From an uncultured Bacteroidota bacterium (lineage in GTDB: Bacteria > Bacteroidota > Bacteroidia > Chitinophagales > Chitinophagaceae): DNA of 64,000 nt. The position numbers and the translations under genes are program-made. Below the pieces are notes generated by a model, which ran no database searches, was not told where the DNA came from, and saw only the letters and a list, made by a program, of their open reading frames with translations. The stretch is taken from positions 62,001 through 126,000 of the forward strand of contig CAIKYB010000037.1 of assembly GCA_903831575.1 (NCBI GenBank). Direction: 5' to 3'. Below are positions 37,906 to 47,148 of the stretch, in pieces; position 1 is the first letter of the stretch; every line of letters begins with the position of its first letter.

Positions 37906-39359
37906 ATATCCATACTTCCGCCTGCATTAAACCTGCCTGTGGAAGTAGCTTTCCCTTTGTCAACTTGTACAATTACATCTACTTCATGGGCGTGTTCATT
38001 CACGCCTTTGAATTTTCCTTCCTTGGTAGTGTGGTAAATAAATATGAATGAAGTGTTGGGATGCAATTTTCTAATTTGGTCAATATCGTTTACGTCCATT
38101 CCAGCTTTAGAAACACTGTCAATAAATACAAAATCAAAATCCGATATATTTTCAGGCACACGGTCAGTAATATATAAATTGGAGTGATGTGCTTTTAAGC
38201 GTTCTATCTTTTCTTTTAGGGTGTAACCAAAGCCCTCTTCTACTGCGCAAAATAATACTTTACCGTGGTGAGCTGCCAGGTAGTTAGCAAAGTCCAAACA
38301 CATGGTTGATTTTCCGCTTTTAGGCAATCCATAAACCATGGCTGTAAAACCCACACTTGGATCACCAATGAGTTCTTTGTATTTCCCTTTGAGCCCAATG
38401 GTTTGAAAGTCCATGGCAAGTAATTCGCCTGAACTCACAATCATTCCATTGTCGTCATCATATCCGTTTAAACTTTTTTTTTGAAATAGGTCTTCGCCCA
38501 ATATTCCCATGAGTCCATTAAGCTGTGTCTTATTAATGGTAAGCATTGCAGGATTGCCGTCAATATAATTTTTCAGCGTTCCGAATGCTTCATTGAGCTT
38601 ATTGGCGTACATATCCGACTTAGTAATTTTGCCTTGTTCTACGGCCTTTTTGATTCGATTGAATAAGCGTTCTGCTTTATCTTTTATATCACGTTTTCCA
38701 TTCAGCGCTACATAGGCTTTAAGCAAAGCAACAGATAACATTCCTTCCTGGCTATGCGCAATTTGCAAATAGCGTTTCAGGTTTTTGCTGTCTATTTTAA
38801 TTTCTGCCATGTCTCCCATTTTTTCATAGCAACCAATCAGTTGGTTTTGCATCAGCTCGATTTCCTTGGCATAAGGAGAATCTTTTTTAATTCTACGCTC
38901 CAGGATAGCTTTTTGTAAACTATGAATTAAGGTTAATATTTGCGCTTGTGATTTTACTTTACCGTGCATGGTTGCATAGCGTTTGATAAACTGCACATCG
39001 GTATCTATGTGTTCCACATCCTCGCTATCGTATTCTTCTTCTTCTGCTGCTGCTTTTTTCTCAGGTGCTTTCTTAGGAGCTGGCGCAGGCTTTGCTGGTG
39101 ATGCAGTTTTAGGCTCCGCTTTGACAACTTTTGCAGGCATTGATTTTTGCGTTGGTGCACTTGGATTTTTATCCAGGTAATCGGATAGTTTCTGAAAATA
39201 AGCATCTACAACACGTTTGATGTTTTCATTAGAATTGTAGGCAGCCCAGTTGTTTTGAGATGCGCCTTCAACGAGTTTATTCCCTTTAGAAAGGGCTTCT
39301 GGTAATGATTCCCAGTCGATGCTTTGTGATTTTTGGAAGTAGTTATTTGTATTGAGCAT
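37902..39359 (-). CDS. RecA-fold ATPase (RadA/DnaB-like) with disordered linker
   Basis: A 485-residue protein. The N-terminal region includes an Ala/Pro/Lys-rich linker (about 66-106), then a helical middle domain, then an ATPase with Walker A GLPKSGKST at 344-352 and Walker B DFVFIDSVS near 407. It most resembles single-subunit RecA/RadA-like ATPases. It is the last gene of the leftward train, 3 bp after the SNF2-like helicase gene. It could act in replication or recombination, or it could be the motor needed for genome packaging since no FtsK/HerA-type or terminase ATPase is seen. The latter is speculative. Confidence 0.7.
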   Translation of the reverse strand: MLNTNNYFQKSQSIDWESLPEALSKGNKLVEGASQNNWAAYNSNENIKRVVDAYFQKLSDYLDKNPSAPTQKSMPAKVVKAEPKTASPAKPAPAPKKAPEKKAAAEEEEYDSEDVEHIDTDVQFIKRYATMHGKVKSQAQILTLIHSLQKAILERRIKKDSPYAKEIELMQNQLIGCYEKMGDMAEIKIDSKNLKRYLQIAHSQEGMLSVALLKAYVALNGKRDIKDKAERLFNRIKKAVEQGKITKSDMYANKLNEAFGTLKNYIDGNPAMLTINKTQLNGLMGILGEDLFQKKSLNGYDDDNGMIVSSGELLAMDFQTIGLKGKYKELIGDPSVGFTAMVYGLPKSGKSTMCLDFANYLAAHHGKVLFCAVEEGFGYTLKEKIERLKAHHSNLYITDRVPENISDFDFVFIDSVSKAGMDVNDIDQIRKLHPNTSFIFIYHTTKEGKFKGVNEHAHEVDVIVQVDKGKATSTGRFNAGGSMDI

Positions 39360-39362
39360 GGT

Positions 39363-42300
39363 TTAAAAATTTATAAGTTCAAGTTCTATTTCCAATGCCA
39401 GGGCTTCTAATTCAAGCTCACTGATTGTGGAAGTTTCTGTTGGATTCGAGGGGGTCAAATTGGTACGGAATTCTAGCAAATAGTTCAAGCGGTCAAATTC
39501 TGTCGCACGACTTTGTGCACTTCTACCTTCTACCTGGAGTGCTGATTTTTTGGCTTGTATTTCTACTTTAAGCTCTGCCCATTTAGGTGAATCCTGTTCA
39601 CCTTTATAGAGTTCTGCTTGCGCCATTATGTTTTGCTTGTCCGCTTCATATTGCGCTGTTACAGGAGTTAAATCACTGTTGAGTGAATAACCTTTGGGCT
39701 TTAAAATGGTACGTTCTGTTTTTCGCACCTTACTCACGTATTCTTTGAAATAACTGAAATAGTATCGGTTTGAAAAATAGATTCCAAGCAGCGGATAAGA
39801 GCTTTCAATTTTTCGGCCCAATGAAATAATGTCCTTGTCTTGTTGTTCGCTGGAATTAAGCACTAAATCAATTTCTTCTTTTAGCTCCTTTGCTTTTTTG
39901 GACTGCTTGTTAATTACTTCACCATCTTCGCTCACCTTTGGTGTTTCTGCCAAAAATGTAGATGCCAATAATGAGGTATTAAAAGTTCGTACCGCTTCGA
40001 GTGATTTTTCACGGTAGAGTTTATAGTCCACAATATCTCGCTGTACTTCTTTAATGGCAGCAATAGCCAAGGTGATTTTCTTATAGTCTCGATTGAGTTG
40101 TTCTTTGGCTTGGTCAAAAAACATTTTCACCAATCGGTCAACATCGGTTATGAGTGCCAGTTTAATTTCTTCGGGATCCATGCTTTCTAAATCCAGCACG
40201 TTTCCACGGTCGCCTCTAAACCAAATATCATTGATACGTGAGGTTTTTTCTTCTAGCTTTTGAAATACAAACACGTCCATACTGTCCTGAACTAGCGGCA
40301 TTACTATACGCACATACTGAAACTGATTTCCTTGTCGCCATATTCTACCTTCAAGCTGGCGAATATCTGTTGGGTTCCATTCAGGGTAACAGTTATAAAT
40401 AACCGTTCCTCGTTTTTGTAAATCAATCCCCTCTCGAATCGTTGCAGTTCCAATAATGATTTTTACCACACCGTCCAGGAAAGCTTCTTTAATGGTTTCT
40501 TTTCGGGTATCGTTGATTTCAGAGGATATGATTTCTACTTCATCCACTTTTACTTTATCGTACATCACGCCACGCTGATAGCCAACTTCTTTTTCCAGGT
40601 ATTCTTTAATTAGCGGAAAAAACATTTTGCCACGGTTCATGTAAATCACCTGACCGCTGGCTGTTTCCTCATGCTCTTCATGCCAGGACTTTACCGATTT
40701 GATACAGTCCATCACATAGGCAATCTTTGGACTTTGCTCTACAAAATCCTTATAGTCCTCGGGAGTTCCATTTAACAAGTAAGGTGAAAGCGCATTGTCT
40801 AAACTATAAGCCAGTGCACGAAATAAATTACCCATGTCGAGCTTGCCCTGGGTAGAACTTTTTGCCATGGCTACAATACCATTTTGATTCTCCCTTTGCT
40901 TTGGGGTCATGTTGATATAGGTAAGCACTTGCTTGTCCTGTGGCAATCGCTCTTTGGCATTTTCAAAACTATACAGTAGGGGCAGGTTGATTTTTTTAGG
41001 ACGCACCACGCCAGCTTCCTCTCCTGTTTTGTATAAAATGTGGTTGTAGATGAGCTTTTGTAAAATCCTTCTATTGGTAAAGCTTTTAATCACTTCCTTT
41101 TCTACAATTTCCTCTTTGTAATTTGCAGCCCATTCCACGGTTGGAAGCACAAACAAATCAAAGAAGGTATCGAGGTTTACAATGCCGTTATCTCGAAGCG
41201 AATCATACGCAACAAGGGAAAGCATCGAATAAATTTCTAGTGGTGAATTGGAAAACGGTGTAGCTGTAAGTAGCATAGTATTTCTGCCATACTTGCGCTG
41301 AATAAAACTAAGAATCAAAAAGGCTTTTTGTCCAGTTTCAGAAGTTGCCGATTGAATGTTGTATCGTTTGTTACCGTCATCATCACTCTTTACGGATGAA
41401 AATACATTTTTACAACGGTGCGCTTCATCTATTACCGCATAATCAAAACCGAGCACATCAATATCGGCTATGGAATTTTTAAGCCCCACACCAATCATCT
41501 CTCTGAATTTTTGGTATTCAATCTCTTTATCTCGGCTCGATTTTTCTTTGCTCTGACCCAATATATTCACCAGCTCTGTAAACAGCTCATCCGAAACAGA
41601 TTCACCAAAGCCCAAGCGTTTGAAGCCTTCGTAAGTGACCATGGTAATGGAGCGTTCAGGCACAGCAGCACTAAGGTTTATCTTATCTACAATATCAGTT
41701 CCCAAGTTGTACCAATCGTTCACAGTAATGCCTGTATGTGATAATACACCTGAAACAAACTCGCCAGTTTTTTTATCGGTAAAGCCAATGATTTCATTCA
41801 TCCACTTTTTGTAAGTAGGTTTTGGAACCACTACAATTGGTCTTTTACATTTTCCTGAATACAGGTTATGTGCTAGGTTCACAATGGCGGTCATGGTTTT
41901 ACCCACACCCACATCAAAGGCATTAATGCCCGAGCCCATGGCTTCCATAAATGCCACACCTTCTCTTTGTATGTCGGTGATTTGTAGAATACCCGACTTG
42001 AACCTAGCGGAACATTCAAAGCCAATAGGCACTTTGGAATAGTTTATATCCGACTGCCCATTGTACATTCTGTTCCAGGCATAGTTGAGTTTATGTTGGT
42101 CGTCAAAGGCAAGCACTTCATGCAAGAATTTAGAGAATAGTTTTTCTCCTTCAATACGAGCATTGGCTTTGAGTTCAGCCTTTTCTTCTTTGGAAAGTTT
42201 ATCGTCTCTTAGTTGCCTGTTGGCTAGGTAATAATCTGCAATGTCAATAGCCGAGCTTTTTTCAAAGTCGGTATCAGCGTTTAATGTAAACAGCCATTTT

Positions 42301-43034
42301 ACAAATACATGTTGCAGCGTAAACTTTGCTTCTCCGTCAAAACGAATATTAATTTTTTCACGGTCTTTTTTGCGCTCAACTTTTCCGTTTACTTTTTTAA
42401 GCTCTTCGGCATTTTCTAAATCCATGTATTCTTCTCGAACACTGGTTACATAAAACAAAATTGGATCCACGGCAAAATCAGAAATAGCCGTAATAATCGG
42501 ACGTTCTTTTTCATCGGGATTCTCTACCGTTAATAGTTCAGGCTTTGCTTTGTCAATGGCTTGCTTATGCAAATCCCAAATACCTTGACCAAAATGTTTT
42601 TCAATATCATCTTTGTCTTTTTCCAATTGTACCAATCGGTCGTACATGTTACCGTAGGTGTAAATTGGAAACGGCATCAGCTCGCCTGCATGGTAAAACA
42701 AAGCACCAGCTTTTACCAGGTCAAAGAGTTGTTCTTCCAATACTTTGCCTGTACCTTTTAGGTAATAGGTTTGCCAGCCACTCATGGGAACGCCCATTCT
42801 GCGTTTGTACCACACCCAGGCTTTGATTTCAGGTTCAGTGATGCCTTTGTTGTATTTAGCCACCACATCCGAAAATGGAATCTTTTTCCCTTCGGTATCG
42901 CCCAATCCTTGGAGCTCGCCAGCTTGTTTTAAAATGCGTTCAATGACGGTTGCATTACCTCTCACTTTGGTAGAGGTATATGGGTTTAATGTACCCAATT
43001 CGTGTATGTTGTGTATGCCTGATAAGTAACTCAT
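39363..43034 (-). CDS. Large SF2/SNF2-like helicase (DarB-like anti-restriction candidate)
   Basis: A 1223-residue protein. Residues 1-340 are a unique N-terminal region. The helicase core has motif I VGVGKT (about 375-380), motif II IDEAH, motif III LLTATPFS and motif VI QLEGRIWRQGNQ; about 250 C-terminal helical residues follow. Large SNF2-type helicases next to a DNA methyltransferase are found in phage P1 (DarB) and many plasmids, where they protect injected DNA from restriction. Here the methyltransferase is separate, three genes upstream. The last ~16 residues (ELELEALALEIELEL) are shared in pattern with the neighbouring protein at 43031-43681. Confidence 0.85.
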   Translation of the reverse strand: MSYLSGIHNIHELGTLNPYTSTKVRGNATVIERILKQAGELQGLGDTEGKKIPFSDVVAKYNKGITEPEIKAWVWYKRRMGVPMSGWQTYYLKGTGKVLEEQLFDLVKAGALFYHAGELMPFPIYTYGNMYDRLVQLEKDKDDIEKHFGQGIWDLHKQAIDKAKPELLTVENPDEKERPIITAISDFAVDPILFYVTSVREEYMDLENAEELKKVNGKVERKKDREKINIRFDGEAKFTLQHVFVKWLFTLNADTDFEKSSAIDIADYYLANRQLRDDKLSKEEKAELKANARIEGEKLFSKFLHEVLAFDDQHKLNYAWNRMYNGQSDINYSKVPIGFECSARFKSGILQITDIQREGVAFMEAMGSGINAFDVGVGKTMTAIVNLAHNLYSGKCKRPIVVVPKPTYKKWMNEIIGFTDKKTGEFVSGVLSHTGITVNDWYNLGTDIVDKINLSAAVPERSITMVTYEGFKRLGFGESVSDELFTELVNILGQSKEKSSRDKEIEYQKFREMIGVGLKNSIADIDVLGFDYAVIDEAHRCKNVFSSVKSDDDGNKRYNIQSATSETGQKAFLILSFIQRKYGRNTMLLTATPFSNSPLEIYSMLSLVAYDSLRDNGIVNLDTFFDLFVLPTVEWAANYKEEIVEKEVIKSFTNRRILQKLIYNHILYKTGEEAGVVRPKKINLPLLYSFENAKERLPQDKQVLTYINMTPKQRENQNGIVAMAKSSTQGKLDMGNLFRALAYSLDNALSPYLLNGTPEDYKDFVEQSPKIAYVMDCIKSVKSWHEEHEETASGQVIYMNRGKMFFPLIKEYLEKEVGYQRGVMYDKVKVDEVEIISSEINDTRKETIKEAFLDGVVKIIIGTATIREGIDLQKRGTVIYNCYPEWNPTDIRQLEGRIWRQGNQFQYVRIVMPLVQDSMDVFVFQKLEEKTSRINDIWFRGDRGNVLDLESMDPEEIKLALITDVDRLVKMFFDQAKEQLNRDYKKITLAIAAIKEVQRDIVDYKLYREKSLEAVRTFNTSLLASTFLAETPKVSEDGEVINKQSKKAKELKEEIDLVLNSSEQQDKDIISLGRKIESSYPLLGIYFSNRYYFSYFKEYVSKVRKTERTILKPKGYSLNSDLTPVTAQYEADKQNIMAQAELYKGEQDSPKWAELKVEIQAKKSALQVEGRSAQSRATEFDRLNYLLEFRTNLTPSNPTETSTISELELEALALEIELELINF

Positions 43035-43681
43035 AGCCTTTTTAATTGTAGTTCGTATTCGAGTGCCAATGCCTCAATTTCTAAAGCCGAAACATTTGTG
43101 TCAGCCACAGGATGCGATTGCATAAAGCGTAAAGCATGGGCATTAGCATCTTTGATTTCTCGGTAATTAATGTTTTCCAGTAAGAAGTCTCCATTTTGAA
43201 TTTGAAAATTATAATCCACGCCATGCATAAAGAGCTGAATTAAATAAGTGCCGCATTTATAGTGCACATAAAAATCTTCGTATTCAGGGTCGTGGTAGTC
43301 GATATACCAGTCGCCTGGTAAATCCAGTATTAAATTAAAATCCCCAAGCGCATGACCTATGGTATTCATTATCCAGGTCTTGTCGCCTTTGATAGTCAGC
43401 GGAAATTCACGGCTTGTGGTTATTTCTTGTTCGCCACATACTTTTTCAGGATGCCGTTCAAACCAAGTATTGAAAGTGCACAGCTCTGTAAAGCTTAATG
43501 GCTCGCTGGAATAATCTTTTTGTTTGGCATATATTTCAACCAATCCCTTTTCATCTCTATCCTTTGGAAACACACCGTTTCGTAGTAATGCAACATGAAA
43601 GTCCTTTGCATCAGACTTTGATAGCACATCACGAATCATGTCAATTCGGGCACGGAGATATATAGGGCTCGTTATATCCAT
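43031..43681 (-). CDS. Unknown protein of the helicase/methyltransferase cassette
   Basis: A 216-residue acidic protein with no recognised domain; the middle is beta-rich with aromatic pairs (DWYIDYHDPEYEDFYVHY). Its C-terminus SALEIEALALEYELQLKRL parallels the C-terminus of the SNF2-like helicase. The stop overlaps the helicase start by 4 bp and the start abuts the RadC-like stop, so all are translated together. May be an accessory subunit or share a targeting tail. Confidence 0.6.
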   Translation of the reverse strand: MDITSPIYLRARIDMIRDVLSKSDAKDFHVALLRNGVFPKDRDEKGLVEIYAKQKDYSSEPLSFTELCTFNTWFERHPEKVCGEQEITTSREFPLTIKGDKTWIMNTIGHALGDFNLILDLPGDWYIDYHDPEYEDFYVHYKCGTYLIQLFMHGVDYNFQIQNGDFLLENINYREIKDANAHALRFMQSHPVADTNVSALEIEALALEYELQLKRL

Positions 43682-44439
43682 TACACCATTTCAAGTTCGG
43701 TTTCTAATAAGGGAATCACAGCAGCAGGAACCATTTGGTCGTGCAGCACTTTGTTTATAACCATTTGTTCTACCTGCTCATATCCTTTGGGTGATTGCAT
43801 CATCTCAAAAAGATTAGGCGCATTGGCATTGGTCACTTTTTTTAATTGTCGTAAAATTTCTTCTCGTAATTTTTGTTCGAGCTTACTATCCGCTCCAGCC
43901 ATACCACTAAGCGAGCGTTCGCCACGTTCGGCAAAAGAAAAATAACCTTCTCTTGTTACGATTACATGGTCGAGTAATGCTATATCAAAAAGTTTTAAAG
44001 CTTCTTTGATTCGTCTGGTCATTACACGGTCGGCTTCCGAAGGTTGTAAGTTTCCGCTAGGATGATTGTGCGAGATGATAACTGCTTTTGCCAGTGTCTT
44101 TAATGCAACAGCTGCAACGATTTCAGTATCTACCATTGTGGCATTTATCGTTCCTGTGGAATGGTGGTAATACCCAATAATTTTATTGGCTTGGTTTAGG
44201 TACAAAGCAATAAAGTGTTCTTGTACTTCAATGCCTTTTAGGATTCGCTCCCGAATAAAATTGGTCACATCACCTGTGCTAGAAACTTGTCCAAAAAAAT
44301 AAGCCTCTTTGTTAAAAGTGACTTCTATTTCACGGACTTTAAATTCTGCATCCAGTTCATCAATTTGGCTTTCTAAATCCTGGTAGGTGGACTTATCAAA
44401 AACCATTTGTGGTTGTATATGGGCTTGATTGTATCTCAT
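43681..44439 (-). CDS. RadC-like JAB-domain protein
   Basis: A 252-residue protein. Residues 65-175 form a JAB/MPN metal-binding domain as in RadC: HSHNHPSGNLQPSEAD supplies the H-x-H-x7-S-x2-D motif, and LLDHVIVTREGYFSF is the conserved RadC end of that domain. RadC-like proteins are common in mobile elements and phages; function is probably DNA-related but unproven. About 75 further residues of unknown function follow, ending in an acidic hydrophobic tail (LLETELEMV). Confidence 0.82.
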   Translation of the reverse strand: MRYNQAHIQPQMVFDKSTYQDLESQIDELDAEFKVREIEVTFNKEAYFFGQVSSTGDVTNFIRERILKGIEVQEHFIALYLNQANKIIGYYHHSTGTINATMVDTEIVAAVALKTLAKAVIISHNHPSGNLQPSEADRVMTRRIKEALKLFDIALLDHVIVTREGYFSFAERGERSLSGMAGADSKLEQKLREEILRQLKKVTNANAPNLFEMMQSPKGYEQVEQMVINKVLHDQMVPAAVIPLLETELEMV

Positions 44440-44441
44440 AA

Positions 44442-45200
44442 TTATTTGCGTTTAAAAACGATAATATCTGTGGGTACTTTTGAAAACTTAAATACAGGCG
44501 GTAGTCGATACGCATCGAGTATGTCTGCAATTTTTTCTAGTTCCAGCTTTTCACTTTGGTAGCTAATTCCGTTTCTAAGAAAATTACTGCCTGTTAAATA
44601 CACCATTAGTCCACCAGGCTTCAAAAGTTGTAAGCCTTGATACATAAAAAACAGTTCTATTTGGTGCATCTTAGGCCTAGTGAAATAACTGCTGTATTTA
44701 TTTTTATACTTACCATAGGGAGGGTTTCCAATCACAAGCGAGAAAGGATAACCCTCGACCCACGTAAGTTTCTGCTTAAGTCTCGCGGTAAAGCGAGGCT
44801 CTTGCAGAAATGCCGTTTCAAAATAACCTTCGTATATTTTTGCTTCAGGGTACAGTATTTCTGTAATGCGCCTAGAAGTTGAATTAATTTCAAATGCGTA
44901 ACATTTGGATTTATTGGGAGCGTCTTTTAATAATTTGCCTGTTCCCACGCTAGGTTCAAGCACCGTTCCTGTTCCTTTAAATCCATATCGGTAAGCTAGT
45001 TTCCACATTAGCTCACAGATATAATCAGGCGTAAAGAATTCATACAGTACGCCTTCGCCAGTAGCTCCTTTTGAGCCCTGTCCGCCTGAACCTTCGTACT
45101 GAGCAATAAACTGTTTATCCTTTTCAGAATAATCCTGTTTTGCTTTATCCTTTTTTTGGATCAGCTGTTCTATTTCTTTATTTAGTTCAAACTGATTCAT
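44442..45200 (-). CDS. N6-adenine-type DNA methyltransferase
   Basis: A 252-residue enzyme with motif I LEPSVGTGKLL near residue 82 and motif IV NPPYGKY near residue 162, the gamma/N6_Mtase order. It lacks an obvious target-recognition domain, so it may be the catalytic part of a larger assembly with the helicase, or a solitary anti-restriction methyltransferase. Its stop and start are within 3 bp of its neighbours. Confidence 0.85.
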   Translation of the reverse strand: MNQFELNKEIEQLIQKKDKAKQDYSEKDKQFIAQYEGSGGQGSKGATGEGVLYEFFTPDYICELMWKLAYRYGFKGTGTVLEPSVGTGKLLKDAPNKSKCYAFEINSTSRRITEILYPEAKIYEGYFETAFLQEPRFTARLKQKLTWVEGYPFSLVIGNPPYGKYKNKYSSYFTRPKMHQIELFFMYQGLQLLKPGGLMVYLTGSNFLRNGISYQSEKLELEKIADILDAYRLPPVFKFSKVPTDIIVFKRK

Positions 45201-45874
45201 TATACCAATGCTTGTGTTTCTAGTAATCCATTTTTTCCTAATATTTTTATCACATAGGAATACGCTTCCGTACTTTTTCCTTTTACCTGGTCAAGCACTT
45301 GTTCTACATTGCCTGCCGCTGGTTTAAAGAAGTAGCCCCTTGCATAGCGAAGTAGTGCTTTGTCTAATCTTAAACCGCCCACTTCGTGATGTTGGTCTAT
45401 TAAAATACCTAGGTACATAGCACCCATTAAAATGTTGAATTCAGCATTGAGCATATCTGCTTGTGTTACTGAATTGCCTGAATAATTATTCTCCCTGGTT
45501 TTATGTGATAGGAAAGATTGATTAAGCGGCCCATTGATTCTGTTACCTAAATATTTTTTTATCACTGCAATTTCTCCAGGTGTTAATCTGCCTGCTTTTT
45601 TCTCCAGGTATATTACATCGTTTGCCGTTTGTGGCTTTAATTGCATTAGTCCAGCTGCACCTACATAACTGACAATACTTGGATTTCCTGCGCTCTCCGT
45701 AAATATGATTGATAAAATAAGCGCACCAGGAACGTTGGTTAATGTTTCGGCTTGCTTGATTTCTTTATAATATTTTTTAGCAATCTGCGCCAGCTTTGCT
45801 TTGTTTTGTGGCAAAGCAATATTGGAGTAAAATACTCGAGGTGTCATAGGTATAGGTACAGATAGTGCTGCCAT
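45200..45874 (-). CDS. Lytic transglycosylase (SLT domain)
   Basis: A 224-residue protein. The SLT fold is marked by the catalytic Glu in IFTESAGNP and the GAAGLMQLKPQTA loop, and by an AEFNILMGAMYLG helix and YARGY end. No signal peptide is visible; the first ~30 residues are neutral. It cleaves the peptidoglycan glycan strand. In a virion-type gene train it would be an entry or exit muramidase. It overlaps the methyltransferase start by 1 bp. Confidence 0.85.
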   Translation of the reverse strand: MAALSVPIPMTPRVFYSNIALPQNKAKLAQIAKKYYKEIKQAETLTNVPGALILSIIFTESAGNPSIVSYVGAAGLMQLKPQTANDVIYLEKKAGRLTPGEIAVIKKYLGNRINGPLNQSFLSHKTRENNYSGNSVTQADMLNAEFNILMGAMYLGILIDQHHEVGGLRLDKALLRYARGYFFKPAAGNVEQVLDQVKGKSTEAYSYVIKILGKNGLLETQALV

Positions 45875-45876
45875 TT

Positions 45877-46020
45877 TTATGCTTTATAAAATGTGATGGT
45901 ACGGTCACGTTTTTGCACAGGCGTAATGGCTGGATTGCTATCGTCCACATCTTGTTTGCCTTTTTTAGAATAGGCTAAAAGTACTGCCAGTGCTGCTGCA
46001 CCAATTAATATTTTATTCAT
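45877..46020 (-). CDS. Small 47-residue membrane-anchored protein
   Basis: A short gene between the transglycosylase and the spanin-like gene. It encodes an N-terminal hydrophobic helix (ILIGAAALAVLLAYS) followed by a charged tail ending FYKA. Its ATG overlaps the upstream stop (ATGA) and its stop lies 2 bp before the next start, so the region is gap-free only if this gene is counted. Function unknown; small membrane proteins of this type occur in virions or lysis cassettes. Confidence 0.6.
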   Translation of the reverse strand: MNKILIGAAALAVLLAYSKKGKQDVDDSNPAITPVQKRDRTITFYKA

Positions 46021-46631
46021 CGTTTTTGTATTTGTATCACTTGCGCATATTTGATATTGGCATTGGGATTACTCACACTTACTCTTTGTTCGAGCTTACG
46101 TGGCGAAAAAATCCAAAGCCAAGGTTTTACTCTTTGCCCTTTGTAAACAACCTGAACCAGCGTATCGGTGTTTTGAATCTGCACATGTTGTGTATCTCCA
46201 ATTGCCTGACCTTTGATTGTGTACCATTGGTCTTTATAACTAAACACTCTTACATGCACCGTATCATGAATTACACTATCTCTAAGTGTTGTTACAATTT
46301 GTTTTTGAGATTCAATAACGGTAGTACTTAACTGCTGCACCCTAGAAGGGTTTACCCCCAAGTCTTGTATGCTTTTACTTTGTTTTGGAAAGAGTGTTTG
46401 CAGCTCTTTTAAACGAAGCTCTAGCACACCACTTTGAGCAGCAAGCGTACCGTTTTGAATCCGTATGTATTTCAAATCAGCACCCAGGGTTTCCATATTG
46501 GACACCAGGCGTTGATTGTCTTTTTTCAAATTTTTATTGCTTGTCCAAAGCATCCATATTCCGAATATGATTGCGATGACCAGCAGTATGTTTTGAACTT
46601 TTTTGTTGTTTAGAAACGCTAGTATATTCAT
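46017..46631 (-). CDS. Rz/i-spanin-like protein
   Basis: A 204-residue protein with one N-terminal transmembrane helix (residues 14-30, ILLVIAIIFGIWMLW), a long coiled coil (about 31-75), and a periplasm-facing beta-rich C-terminus. This is the topology of inner-membrane spanins and of DUF6549-like proteins in Bacteroides phages. The adjacent transglycosylase, glucosaminidase and holin-size proteins support a lysis role. An alternative is a virion tether. Confidence 0.6.
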   Translation of the reverse strand: MNILAFLNNKKVQNILLVIAIIFGIWMLWTSNKNLKKDNQRLVSNMETLGADLKYIRIQNGTLAAQSGVLELRLKELQTLFPKQSKSIQDLGVNPSRVQQLSTTVIESQKQIVTTLRDSVIHDTVHVRVFSYKDQWYTIKGQAIGDTQHVQIQNTDTLVQVVYKGQRVKPWLWIFSPRKLEQRVSVSNPNANIKYAQVIQIQKR

Positions 46632-46803
46632 CTTTTGAGGGTCTAGTGGTTTGCGACCATATATAGGCCGTTAAAATTGTCATGATGCCTGCAATACTTG
46701 CTGTGGCAACTGTTTCCATCTTTGCTAATAAGGATAGTAATGTTACCAGCGCTAAAAATGCAGCTGTTATAAGCGTTAGTTTCAATCGGGTTTGTGTGTT
46801 CAT
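46534..46803 (-). CDS. Holin-like small membrane protein
   Basis: An 89-residue protein with two hydrophobic segments (about 8-25 and 31-49) and a hydrophilic, Lys/Ser-rich C-terminus, a layout of class II holins. It overlaps the spanin-like gene by 98 bp, in a different frame, which is the kind of nesting known from phage lysis cassettes. Function is inferred from topology and neighbours. Confidence 0.55.
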   Translation of the reverse strand: MNTQTRLKLTLITAAFLALVTLLSLLAKMETVATASIAGIMTILTAYIWSQTTRPSKDEYTSVSKQQKSSKHTAGHRNHIRNMDALDKQ

Positions 46804-46815
46804 TTTTATTTATGT

Positions 46816-47142
46816 TTAAGTACAGTTAGTATATTCATCTAATAGTTGTTTTTGGTATCGGCATCTGTTTCGTGTGCATTTGATAAAACGGTAATCCTTG
46901 CAGACACAATCTTTTCTCATTTTGGTATGTTTCCAACAAGTACAATAGTTTAACTGACATTTTTTGCAGCAAGTATTGTTGACTGGATTTACCACCACCA
47001 CACTAACAGCGGAGCTTATGCGATACACTTCGCTCCCCATTATTATTTCATCATTTATCTTATCTCCTAAAAATTCGAGCAGGTCTTTTATACCGAAGTT
47101 TTTTGTTTCCCCTGTTCGCAATTGCGTTAGCGTAAACTCCAT
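46816..47142 (-). CDS. Cysteine-rich small protein
   Basis: A 108-residue protein. The first 60 residues are globular; the C-terminal ~45 residues contain ten cysteines (CCKKC…CTC…C-V-C…C…C pattern), enough for two zinc-binding knuckles or a disulfide cluster. No recognised family. It sits between the membrane lysis genes and the glucosaminidase. Confidence 0.6.
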   Translation of the reverse strand: MEFTLTQLRTGETKNFGIKDLLEFLGDKINDEIIMGSEVYRISSAVSVVVVNPVNNTCCKKCQLNYCTCWKHTKMRKDCVCKDYRFIKCTRNRCRYQKQLLDEYTNCT

Positions 47143-47148
47143 GCTCTA

